Positions 32,962-42,693 of a DNA stretch of 64,000 nt are shown here, piece after piece (the first letter of the stretch is position 1; each line of letters begins with the position of its first letter). The position numbers were made by a program, and so were the translations under genes. The notes beneath the pieces are model-generated. The model was not told the origin of the DNA. It did not search any database and worked only from the letters and a program-made list of their open reading frames with translations. This DNA comes from Prostheceraeus crozeri (taxonomy: Eukaryota > Platyhelminthes > Polycladida > Euryleptidae): contig CAJQUW010006804.1 in NCBI GenBank assembly GCA_907163375.1, forward strand, positions 310,001-374,000, in the 5' to 3' direction.

Positions 32962-35900
32962 GTCATCAAGCTTTAATAAATCACAGCTTTGACATTTGCT
33001 TCTTTGCATACTAAGACAAGTGTTATCCATAGTTGTTGATTTTTCAATCTCACGTCTTTATCTTGGGTCAGCAACCAATAATCTTGGGAGCACTCTCGCT
33101 AGGTTGATCAAAATCCAAGATCTAGCCGTGCATGCTGTAGAGTGAGAAGGTTTACTTAACTGTTGTGGTAAGAAATCTCAGTAACAATCCAGACAAATAT
33201 TCGGCAAAAGCGGTTAACATGTTAACACTAATCCAATATACCTGACTTCAAAGCTACATTTCTTTTTTCACTTTCTACATTTTGCATGTAAATGAAGTAG
33301 ACCTGCGGAAAATGGAAATGAAAAATTTGCATAAAATAAAATGAAATATAATTTATGATTCTGAAAATTCACTTTCGCCAAAATCTAACAAGGCTGCTGA
33401 TTGAAATGTACACAATAGAAAAACAAAATGGACAGCCCTAGATCGAATAATAAGTCGTATATTTGGGCATTGCCTCAATATTGTGGATCGTGAGGCATCA
33501 AAATTTCAATCGAACACACGACAAAGATACAAATCAGTGTTAAAGCATGAATCGAATACATGATCAGCACTAAAGATAAGTCTAATTATAAACTTTGATG
33601 ATCCCTGCGAAGAAAATCGCATTTCTTTTTTAAAAGTGTTAAGCTTTGAATATTTGCTCAAATTTTTTTCACCCATTCGTCAGCTATATATTTTGCATGA
33701 TTTATTGATGTAAGCAATTAAAGAACCCATGAGTGGGAGAATCAGAATGTCAATCCATCTCAAGGGTGCATTCGTCTACTTGTAGTCATTAACCAACTAA
33801 TTAATGCATGTACTCAAACAACTAATTAACACTCAAAGAGCCGGAAATCTAATGCTCTACTTTTCAGTCACAGTTTAGACTTTACAGCATTCATTTTGAA
33901 CTTTAGAATTACAGTGCAGACAGTCTAAAAGATATCAGGGGCTACCTGCCTGCATGGGCTTGCCGTTAAATTCCGCACTGCATCAACCTCTGTTTTGCTA
34001 TTACTGGACATTCTTCCTATCGGTTACTGATTCTCTTTTCAATTCAACTTCCTGCTACTTGCAAAATGGCTACTTATTTTCTCTATTTAGACGACCGCCT
34101 TTTGCACATTAATGTATTCTGTTCAGTTGATCAATTGTCAGTGATTTCCATTCGTTTTCTTCTCTTCGTCATTTTTTACCTTTCCACCTCACAGACATCG
34201 AAGTAGGCGACAAAAAGATTTGATCATGTTCTCATTCATTAATTTAGGAATAAAGTCAGGATGATTGATATTTGGGCAAAGCCTCGGTGCACTTGTCTTT
34301 CTTGCCTCACGGATTTCACCTCTCTTCCGGATTCAAACCATTCTGGTGTGCGTCACCTCTTAGTGATAGGATGCTTTACATCCAAAGAGGCTAGGATGGT
34401 GGAAAGTTTGTCAATAGTGGGTGTGACCTGCGTGTATAAAACTCACGAGCAAGTGTGGGGCCATGAAACTTTAATGTTTGAGTTAAGAGAAGCCATGATA
34501 AGAATTCGGGGACTCTGCTTGATGAGAAATCGGAAGATAATTGAGAAAGTACTTCAACTCATCACATGAATTATGTCATTGCACCACCTGCACATTTCAC
34601 CTGAAATTACTCTTTATTGTGAGTCATCGGTATGCGAGTATTTCCATCTTCAAAGTTCGGGTTTTATTCAATGGCGCGTTATATAGAAAACTTTGAATTT
34701 TTTGTTGTCTAAACGCAATATATTAATATATACTCAGAACTAATTACGGGTTCAAATGTGATAAATAACACAATTTAAGCAGGTTCGGATTTTGGATTTT
34801 GTCTCGTTAGAGGCTTAATTGAAATCCCGGGGAAATTTTCTATGAGATGATATGTCGACATGCTCCACAGGTATTTTGGATATTATCTCGGAGTTCAAAG
34901 TTGTGATCACTGAGGTGGTGCGACTGATGAAGCAGTGCCCGGTAAACCCGCAAACACTGTCTCAAGCGAATGATCCTTTTCAACTCTACGAAGGTAGAAA
35001 CACTACCTGAAGTCAACAATGACCCAAACTCGCTTAATTCACCTCTTTCTTCTCGAAACTTGTAGAGAAATGGATGATCTGTATGTTTGAGAGATTGTCA
35101 GTGATTGTTTGTTAAAAGTGGCGACGACAAAAGAAAATATTAATTTGCATTTCTTTGATGAGTTATTGTTTATATAATTTCTGAATTCATCTACCATTCC
35201 TAAAAGTAGCTTATCATGCTATTTGCATGTTTCATACTTATAGTCATACTGGTCAAGAACATTGCATGAATGCCGATGATTATTATATAAATATCAGGTG
35301 CTCATGCAGTTCCTTCTCCTTTTGATGCATAAGAAAACCATCACCAGTCTACAAAACCTAAACAAAACTAATGACAGATCCTACATTGTAGCACTGACCC
35401 TAACTAAAGAGTTAGAGGGGTTAGATGAGTTAAGACAAAGAGGGGGAACTGCATTATTGCCGAGCATTACAGATACATTTTTAATTCAAAATTTTTGTCG
35501 GTTAGTAACAAGTAAATTCTAGAATGCACAAATAGTGTATGTGAGATTGCAAGGAAGTAGGCCGATATGCCTACAATGATATAAAATATGTGCGGCTTTT
35601 TGCCATGCCAATGAGAAATTGCTTCCTGCGCCTATGGTTCATATAAAACCGTATAGAAGCCTAAAGTATAAAAGTGTATGCCTAAACATTTAATTGAATT
35701 TATGCGTTAATTAAAATTGATCTTGATATACTTGAACTCTCGTAGTTTTACTTCGTGTGTTGGAATTCTTATATAATTAATTGCTGCAACAATAATTAAT
35801 GCATTTTATTCGATGACAGCTGAGAAATCATTTTCCATTATCTTCACAATTACGAACATCATCACAACTGCACATAACTTGAATGGCAAGCGATCGATTC

Positions 35901-36173
35901 GCCTTAGTGTTGCTTACATGCGCAGTTGTGCTGAAATTTGAGTGGGGCTTACTTATTCAATGTTTTATGCCAAAACATGCATGAATTCCCAAATCCAAAA
36001 CTCGACGAAATTGCGGAAACAGTAGTTCTACTTTTGCAGTTTGTCCTGATATACAGTTTCACTTATTATGCACGCACTGTACATGCACGTACTTCTTTGC
36101 CAAAATTTGTGAGGTATTTAGCCACAACATTGACAAATTTGAACATAAGCTATTTCTTAATTTTTTGTGCATG
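32962..36173. other. No recognisable feature
   Basis: About 3.2 kb between the RTE/hAT composite and the pogo cassette. I looked for the missing 3' half of the RTE-like reverse transcriptase here and could not recognise it. Frames such as 34261-34569 (102 codons) show no motif. Confidence 0.45.
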
Positions 36174-36543
36174 ATTCCAGTGGGTTAGTTGCCCGTTTTA
36201 CTAACCGAGCCAGTCGTCCTTGTCATATATCGGATTTTTATACGAGAGATGATACTTGTACTTGGGTCTGGTTCTGTTTGGTCATGGAATGCAAAAAGTG
36301 CATCGTTGTTGGCAAGCGCAAGTTGACCCTGGGTCTGCGTCTGGAACCATTCAGATCCAAGTTTCAAGTCTTATCAGCAATTGTAAAACAGATATTTTGT
36401 CATTCAAGTGTCAAACACTCGGCATAAGTGTTTATATTAATTATGTGGTCGTTTGGAAAGAAGCTCTTGTCGCAGAATATTTTCGCAGATGAGAAAAATC
36501 AAAGTCACAAACGCTTTAGTTCAAAGTACACTTTCAGTAGGTA
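36174..36543 (+). repeat. 370-bp direct repeat, left copy, flanking the pogo element
   Basis: Identical to 39989-40358 except for one base (G at 36195, A at 40010). It starts ATTCCAGTGGGTTAG and ends CTTTCAGTAGGTA, immediately before the transposon end GGGGAAGATGGGG. A short hairpin GGTTAGT / ACTAACC lies near its start. It has no LTR features (no TG..CA ends, no primer-binding site next to it). Frames of 60-86 codons inside are conserved only because the DNA is. Confidence 0.95.
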
Positions 36544-37252
36544 GGGGAAGATGGGGAAGGTTCGCCCATTTTTTGAATTTTGAATTCTCAGTACCAACAG
36601 TTAAGGAATTTCTGAATACTTAATGCACCATAACAAACCTATGGACGTTGGAAAACTATGTTTTGGTTGCTTAGTTATGAAATATCTGATAACTAGGTTT
36701 AATTAACTTTCAGATAGAGGTACTTGTTCGGGCCAACTCACCCCAATGGCGGGGGAGGTTGGCCCACTACTTGGGGTTAATTGGCCCACTAAATGCTTAT
36801 TAAAAACCCGTTGTAATAAATAAAGAAAACATTTCCTAAATGGCCTTGTTCTGTATCAAGTATTTTTTATAAGGAAAATATATTCTATATTAGAAATCTT
36901 ATTCTTCTTGATAAGCTAATTACCTTTTTGAAATTCAATTAAATAATTTATGTTAATAATTAAATAGATATTCGTTCAGATCAAGCAATATTCCTTTTTT
37001 AATTGATTGATCCAAGAAGCCGAAAGTTTCTGCGACGATAATTATTCATTAGCCTCGTCATTTCTGAACTTCTTCAAATCAAAACATGAGTTCTGAAAAT
37101 AGTTAGTGTACTTAGAATACCTTAATAAAGTCTCATACAAAACCATTTAACAGAATCTGGAGAGATATATAGATGTCTGAATAACAATTACATTAGCCTT
37201 CATACATGTAGGTTCTAAATCAGTCAAAATGATCGAAATTTCAATTACATCC

Positions 37253-39052
37253 CTAAATTACATAATCCGAATCATCTGAATCGCAATTATGACAAACATA
37301 GTAGACACTGTTTTCACCGATGCATTTTTCGTGTGCCCAATCGTGACAAAGAGTACACTGAACCCACACTTCCTGTTTCGAAGTAAGCCAGTTCGTAAGG
37401 CAAATAATACAAAACCATTCTTTACTTTTCTTTTCGTTCTTTTTCTTTACGATCCTTTCCTTTCTTCGTTGTGTTGGCTGTATTTCTTTCTTCTTCCTGG
37501 CTTCTTGCATTTCTGGGGAATCCGTTAAAATAGCACTCATCCTCTTTCTTGTTGAATTTTTCTTTATTCTTTCACCAGCTTTAGGATGCGGTCTGACTTC
37601 AATTGGGCTAAAAGCTCCTAAATTATTATGAAAAGATTTACTTGAAGTTTGTGGCCGCTCACATGAAGTTAGAGGTTCTTCATTTACAACTTGTGGCCGC
37701 TCACATGGAGTTTGAGGCTCTTCATTTACAACTTGTAGCCGCTCACATTGCGTTTGACTATCTACATCTGCGGTTTGTGGCTCTTGATGAGAAGTTTTAG
37801 GCTCTTGGTTTTCTACGTCTTGAATTGGCCTGTCAGTGACTGAAGAAGGGCTAAAATCAGATTCAGAGAAAATATCTGCATTAAAGGGAAATATCCCTGT
37901 CTTCCGAAACCCGGAAGTCACATTACCGACACTCATAGATTCGTTCCATGCTTCATTTACAATTCCAGGTATGTTATAAATGGATATTGGGCGACCGGGG
38001 TTAGATCTCATCCAGTGCTGCTGTGCTCTAGAAATTCTTGATTTTAGAGGTCCAAACACGGACACATCAAGTGGCTGCAATTTGTGAGAGCAATGAGGCG
38101 GAAAGCTCAGTAGAACTATTCCACTCTCCTTGCAAAACTTTACAACATCAAAATCAACATGAGATTCATGGTTATCCAGCAGGAGCAGCACTGGACGATC
38201 AACTGAAGGTCGAACAAATTTACAAAAATGTTGCATAAAAGACAAAAACAGTTCATCAGACATCCATCCGGAACGACTGGCACCACCGGAAGAACCGGCA
38301 GGTGCGCCAGAAAGAAAGTAGTCTCGGAAGTGCACACGTGGAAATATAAAAAACGGTGGAATCACTTGTCCACATGCAGATACACCAGTGCAGACAGTAA
38401 CTAATTCCCCTCTTTCAGCCGATGTAATAGAAAACACATTTCTTGCTCCGCGTTCGGCAAGAACTTTTGGTTGATTTGGTGCAACTGTGGTAACACCTGT
38501 TTCATCAACATTCCATATAGAGCTTGACTCAAGTTGGTGTCTGTCCATTACATCTGCCAATTTAGAAAAGAAGAGATTCACATTTTCTTTGTTAAAGGCT
38601 GCTGCTCTTCCAATACTTGTCGATTCTGGACGACGAATGGAAAGCTCAGTATGTCTACTCATGAATCCAAAATACCAGTCTATACCTGCTATCTTGCCTT
38701 TGTGCCACGATTCAGGACAGCGAATTTTGTAATATTCCACACACGAGTAAGCGAACTTACGAAAGTCCTTCACTGTGAGACCAAAGTAGATAGCTGCAGC
38801 ATCAATCAGATAACGACTCATCTCCCGTTCTTGCTCTTCGGAGAATACCATTTTATGCCTAGAATATCCTAGTGTCGGTTGGTCGGAGACTTTACTCCTT
38901 GAGATAAAATGACGGAGAGTTGTCCTAGGAATGTCGAAGATTTGTGCAGCTTTTCGAACACTTTCTCCACCATCGATGAGCTGTACTGCCTTCTCCAATA
39001 TGTCCTTCTGAATTTCACCGCGTTTGGTTTTCCTATTGTACTTTCGGGGCAT
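37253..39052 (-). CDS. pogo-like DDD transposase with C-terminal PHD finger
   Basis: A 599-residue open frame starting at ATG 39052. Residues 1-55 form a psq/CENP-B-type helix-turn-helix (KAAQIFDIPRTTLRHFISRS). A second DNA-binding helical region follows at about 70-145. The DDE_1 catalytic core shows IWNVDETG (Asp183), LLLLDNHESH (Asp293) and PPHCSHKLQPLDV (Asp329), a DDD triad with 35 residues between the last two, as in pogo-type enzymes. Residues about 436-470 contain a 14-residue repeat, CERPQVVNEEPQTP. A lysine/arginine-rich stretch (492-545) is likely a nuclear-localisation region. Residues 548-590 form a complete C4HC3 PHD finger: Cys548, 551, 566, 569, His574, Cys577, 587, 590. No stop or frameshift was seen, so the gene could be active or recently so. 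Domestication as a host gene is less likely given the flanking transposon ends. Confidence 0.92.
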   Translation of the reverse strand: MPRKYNRKTKRGEIQKDILEKAVQLIDGGESVRKAAQIFDIPRTTLRHFISRSKVSDQPTLGYSRHKMVFSEEQEREMSRYLIDAAAIYFGLTVKDFRKFAYSCVEYYKIRCPESWHKGKIAGIDWYFGFMSRHTELSIRRPESTSIGRAAAFNKENVNLFFSKLADVMDRHQLESSSIWNVDETGVTTVAPNQPKVLAERGARNVFSITSAERGELVTVCTGVSACGQVIPPFFIFPRVHFRDYFLSGAPAGSSGGASRSGWMSDELFLSFMQHFCKFVRPSVDRPVLLLLDNHESHVDFDVVKFCKESGIVLLSFPPHCSHKLQPLDVSVFGPLKSRISRAQQHWMRSNPGRPISIYNIPGIVNEAWNESMSVGNVTSGFRKTGIFPFNADIFSESDFSPSSVTDRPIQDVENQEPKTSHQEPQTADVDSQTQCERLQVVNEEPQTPCERPQVVNEEPLTSCERPQTSSKSFHNNLGAFSPIEVRPHPKAGERIKKNSTRKRMSAILTDSPEMQEARKKKEIQPTQRRKERIVKKKNEKKSKEWFCIICLTNWLTSKQEVWVQCTLCHDWAHEKCIGENSVYYVCHNCDSDDSDYVI

Positions 39053-39055
39053 ATC

Positions 39056-39070
39056 CTGAAAAAAAAGATG
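39056..39070 (-). other. Candidate 3' splice acceptor just before the transposase ATG
   Basis: On the minus strand a pyrimidine run ends TTTTTTTCAG, followed by GAT and then the ATG of the transposase. This is a strong-looking acceptor only 3 bases before the start codon, with an A-rich possible branch region (TTATTAAAC) upstream. It suggests that the transcript has a 5' untranslated exon joined here. No matching donor was identified with confidence. Confidence 0.4.
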
Positions 39071-39988
39071 TTTAATAAGTACTTCAAAGAATTAAATACA
39101 TGAGTATATATCATACATAGGCTCCATATACCGTATAACTTTGTTTAAAAATAATGTATTCAGAAGAATTGTAAAATTTTTTATTCAATCATTTTGTGAT
39201 TCATTAAAAACACATGTGGACTTATTGTTATCAATAACACATGTACAGTATCAGTCATTTGAAATTCGCGTCTGTTTAGGTGTGATGCTGAAAATATCTG
39301 TATAGTCCATGTTGATTTTTGGCTTAAATGTCATGTAATAAAGCGATACATGCATGTAATGCAGTAGCCTAATGAATCACATAATCAGTGGAATGGTTCG
39401 GAACAATATTGAAAACAGAATATGCACTGCCTCTATGAAGCTTATTGTATCTGCTGCACTTTATAACGATTATCATTGAAGCAATATAGATTCATGAAAA
39501 ATGCTACTAAGATATCATTTTAAAAGTATGGACTTAAAATAAATCAGTTTTCTTGCAAACATTTGATGGGGTAAGTTGGCCATGCTGGCCTACATACCCC
39601 ATTTAAAGGTGGCTGATTTACCCCATTATGATACCTCTACCAAAAATTCAACTTTATGTGTTTTAGTTTATAATTGAATATCTATCCTTGGTACACTAAC
39701 TGAGTAATTATCTTGAATGTCGCCCCGCACACATCATTATTAATCTATTCTTAATCTTGACCACAAAATCTGATAAACGCTACAATTCGAGAATTTTACT
39801 CACCGATGCAGAAAGACGTCTGCGGGCTGCCGACAGGAGTGGAAGAAATGAATATCATCGATATCGCCTTGGGTTTAGCAGCAGGTGGAAATCTCGGCGT
39901 AGTATTGACATCAGCTCTATAAATAGATTCCTTCTTGTCAAACGTGAGACTGGGCCAACTTGCCCCTATGGCCGATGTACCCCATCTT

Positions 39989-40358
39989 ATTCCAGTGGGT
40001 TAGTTGCCCATTTTACTAACCGAGCCAGTCGTCCTTGTCATATATCGGATTTTTATACGAGAGATGATACTTGTACTTGGGTCTGGTTCTGTTTGGTCAT
40101 GGAATGCAAAAAGTGCATCGTTGTTGGCAAGCGCAAGTTGACCCTGGGTCTGCGTCTGGAACCATTCAGATCCAAGTTTCAAGTCTTATCAGCAATTGTA
40201 AAACAGATATTTTGTCATTCAAGTGTCAAACACTCGGCATAAGTGTTTATATTAATTATGTGGTCGTTTGGAAAGAAGCTCTTGTCGCAGAATATTTTCG
40301 CAGATGAGAAAAATCAAAGTCACAAACGCTTTAGTTCAAAGTACACTTTCAGTAGGTA
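39989..40358 (+). repeat. 370-bp direct repeat, right copy
   Basis: Second copy of the segment at 36174-36543, offset by 3815 bases with no indel and a single substitution. It begins at the last bases of the right transposon end and ends at CAGTAGGTA, after which unique DNA (CTTATTACTAG) follows. Confidence 0.95.
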
Positions 40359-40756
40359 CTTATTACTAGAATGATGAATGTATTTCAGCTTCAGATGTTT
40401 TTCAATTCATTCTACAATTTGGTGTTCAAAGAAATTCCATAGAATTCTTGAAATTATGTTACGCTTATTGACTTTGGAACAAATATAAGACACCAAACTA
40501 AAGCTAGTTTTTCATAAATTTACTTAATGGTCTCATAAATATTCAACCACCTGATAAATATCATGACTCTCATTCGGCCGTAAATTGATTGCGCGCATTT
40601 AAACTCAATCTACACTATGGTACTTAAATATTCCGGTATAATATCAGTGCACAGACCAGTAGGTATGACACTACTTATTAAACCTAAGCATCGTACTCCC
40701 ATGTTAACATCATTAGATATTACTGTGCAAATTGATGTTGCCTACAAAAAAGTTAC
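40359..40756. other. No recognisable feature
   Basis: About 400 bases of AT-rich unique-looking DNA between the right 370-bp repeat and the hairpin at 40757. Confidence 0.4.
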
Positions 40757-40888
40757 TCACAAGCAACCTGGCAATTTATGAATTTATCAAATCTCAACAG
40801 ATGCAGCAACCACGAAACATGTTCCGGCCTGTTGGGCCTCATCAGTCGAGAGATTTGATAAATTTATCAATTGCCCGGTTATTTATGA
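40757..40888. repeat. Foldback element enclosing a hammerhead-like core
   Basis: Outer arms of about 38-40 bases (40757-40795 and 40850-40888) are imperfect reverse complements, with shared words such as AAATTTATCAAATCTC. The unpaired centre, read on the minus strand, holds a hammerhead-like core and the tail GCATCTGTTGAGATTTGATA. That tail recurs in the tRNA-headed element at 40984-41150 as ACATCTGTTGAGATCTGATC. The two are therefore related elements in opposite orientation. Confidence 0.75.
40810..40850 (-). ncRNA. Hammerhead-ribozyme-like motif, degenerate copy
   Basis: On the minus strand: CTGATGA, then a 4-bp helix GGCC / GGCC closed by loop CAACA, then GGAA where the conserved GAAA is expected, then CATGTT and TCGTGG. 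The helix I partner upstream reads TCTCGA, pairing with TCGTGG at five of six positions if one wobble is allowed. The change of the conserved first A after G to G would be expected to abolish cleavage. The layout otherwise matches a type I hammerhead with a very short helix III. Confidence 0.55.
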
Positions 40889-40983
40889 GAAACTTAAACA
40901 TTAAGTGGTTGCAGAACAAAATCCACCCTTAATGTGTTTGCGTTAAAGCGGTGCCTTTGTGGTAAATTCACACTATCAACAGA

Positions 40984-41150
40984 TGGTCTGGTGGCCTTGT
41001 AGTTAGAGGGCATGCTTGTTCGTCCTCTAGCTCCAACATCACAGGTTCGAACCTACCCACGACTGATGACGCCCAACAGGCTGAAATATTTCTCGTGGTG
41101 GATACATCTGTTGAGATCTGATCAATTTCAAAGTTAGTCATAAAGTCGCT
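40984..41150 (+). mobile_element. tRNA-headed SINE-like element, family B
   Basis: The head has an A-box-like TGGCCTTGTAGTTAGAGGGC (40992-41011) and a perfect B box GGTTCGAACCT (41044-41054), the internal promoter of RNA polymerase III. The body begins at once with a hammerhead-like core (41057-41098) and continues with a conserved tail, ACATCTGTTGAGATCTGATC. Body and tail are shared with the foldback element at 40757-40888. The 3' border is uncertain. It is unrelated to SINE family A in this window. Confidence 0.65.
41057..41098 (+). ncRNA. Hammerhead-ribozyme-like core inside SINE family B
   Basis: Helix I strands CCACGA (41057-41062) and TCGTGG (41093-41098) are perfect complements. Between them, in order: CTGATGA (41063-41069), helix II GCC / GGC with loop CAACA (41071-41081; the base pair next to the core is C opposite T), the conserved GAA (41083-41085), and ATATTTC (41086-41092). 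In ATATTTC the last T would be position 16.1 and the C the cleavage base 17. The minus-strand sister at 40810-40850 has ACATGTT in that place and full GGCC / GGCC in helix II, so an ancestor with all conserved bases is easy to see. Type I hammerheads with tiny helix III are known from Penelope-like elements, retrozymes and the schistosome Sm-alpha SINE. Activity of this copy is doubtful because helix II and III have mismatches. Confidence 0.6.
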
Positions 41151-41159
41151 TATACAAAT

Positions 41160-42002
41160 ATTACACAACTGCATTAAATAATCATTAAATAGTAAGCCAT
41201 ATTGGTATATAGTACTCGCATACCAGTACAATAGAAATCACCGAAAATATGTCAGAATGCAGTAATGTATTAGACGGTTTTAAGTTCATGATTTGGACCC
41301 AATTAGCATCTCTGATTCATAATACATGCCCGAGTAATCAATATGCTATTATACCTAATGTGAATGCTCTTACCTACCTATAGCAGCATGTACAATCAGC
41401 TTATATTAATAAGTCAAATTCCATCCAGTCACCAGGCTCGACTGATATCGACTTAAATTCACCTATATTAGCCAACATGTCCATTTTGTTGTTGTCTATA
41501 ATTTATGTACCTTTCAAATGGATTGTCTTATTGTCTAGAAATTCTCATACTTCCTGAATTACTGAAATTTGCTCCGTATATACGTCATTCTATTATAATT
41601 ACTTCCTGTGTCGAGTGATGGTGATAACCTGGAGCTCCCCACAGTTATTTAATTTCTTATATAAAGGTTCCGATACTTCAACAATCAAGAATAACGACCT
41701 TGATCCAATGTCAAGATGTTATTTTCCCATTGACCTAAATTAACGATCGGAAAAATAAAATCAGAAGAGTGCACCTTATTTTCTCGAATAGAAACCCGCA
41801 CATGAGTTGAAAAAGTAGCTATATAACCAGTTTTCATACAGAGTCCACATTGAATTACTTAATCAAGAGTTTTACGAGTTTTGTTATAAACTACTGCTAT
41901 TGGAGTGCGACTGCAAGTTAGATTTCTATGTATCATGCTGATTTTGGCGCACCATATCTGTCAAATATTAGCAGTTTGATTTAACGGTTGAAACTGTCAT
42001 TG
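41160..42002. other. No recognisable feature
   Basis: About 0.85 kb of AT-rich DNA with no recognised gene or repeat end. Confidence 0.4.
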
Positions 42003-42010
42003 TCTTAAGG

Positions 42011-42685
42011 TAGAGGTTCCCAACCGGTGGCACGCGAGGGCTCATCAGATGCTTTATGTATCATGATGATAATTTAATTTATTCATGTCACAGACCAAAT
42101 CTATTAGAAAAACTGTTGATCAACTTAGAAATTTTGATCGACGACAAAGTTCGATGCAATTTATCACTCTTCCTAGTCTCAAAAGACGAAGATTTGTCTT
42201 GTGCATAGATTTCACCTTGTCACTTCAAACTTTGTATTAGGTTGTTTAGATATCAATGCGACAAGCGATGCAATGACATCTATTGAGCGACCGACAGGTC
42301 GAAATCAACAGAGCAACCTCAGCAAGCAGAAACCACGCATTTTGAAATGCACATGGCATAGAAATTTACATTCAACTTTAGCAAGTCAAAACTGCTCACA
42401 TAAGCTACGTTTCTTAAAAAACGACACACAACCTGTATTTGATCGCAGATATTTGACACAGTATCTTGAAACAACATTCATGTAGATATCTACGTGATCT
42501 TCAGAGACCGATTTCTCGACACTCTTCGTTTGATGTTTGTTTTGTTCGCAGAAATAAATTTCTTTGAAATAAAAGAGAATTATATCTTTCCTATCATAGA
42601 AACAATTTCTTTGAGACTCAGTGGTACGCGGCGAACGTGTAAGATCTCAAGTGCTACTGACACATCAAATGGTTGGGAACCACTG
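42011..42685. mobile_element. hAT-type non-autonomous element, 675 bp
   Basis: Left end TAGAGGTTCCCAACCGGTGG and right end, minus strand, CAGTGGTTCCCAACCATTTG share the GGTTCCCAACC terminus seen in several animal hAT families. Flanks TCTTAAGG (42003-42010) and TCTTTGGG (42686-42693) agree at 6 of 8, an aged 8-bp target duplication. A 94-codon frame inside (42201-42485) shows no hAT motif. Confidence 0.75.
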
Positions 42686-42693
42686 TCTTTGGG

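Larger units (their letters stand above)
36544..39987 (-). mobile_element. pogo-like DNA transposon with intact transposase
   Basis: The ends share AAGATGGGG (left near 36548; right on the minus strand ending at 39987), and both subterminal regions are rich in AGTTGGCCC / GGCCAACT words: 36731-36786 on the left and 39568-39634 and 39950-39985 on the right. These are likely transposase-binding repeats. A TA lies at each outer edge (36542-36543 and 39988-39989), as expected for pogo/Tc1-mariner insertions. The only gene is the minus-strand transposase. The element sits exactly between two 370-bp direct repeats, which is not explained by ordinary TA duplication. Confidence 0.8.

Noticed and set aside
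34915-34970. Hammerhead core at the CTGATGA near 34924
   Set aside because: No GAAA at the right distance and no helix II or helix I complementarity.
36174-40358. The 370-bp direct repeats as LTRs of a retrotransposon
   Set aside because: No TG..CA ends, no primer-binding site or polypurine tract, and the interior encodes a pogo-type DDD transposase with its own TA-flanked ends.
40984-41065. A functional tRNA gene
   Set aside because: A and B boxes are present, but the acceptor and anticodon arms do not pair convincingly and the sequence runs straight into a repeat body, so it is a SINE head.
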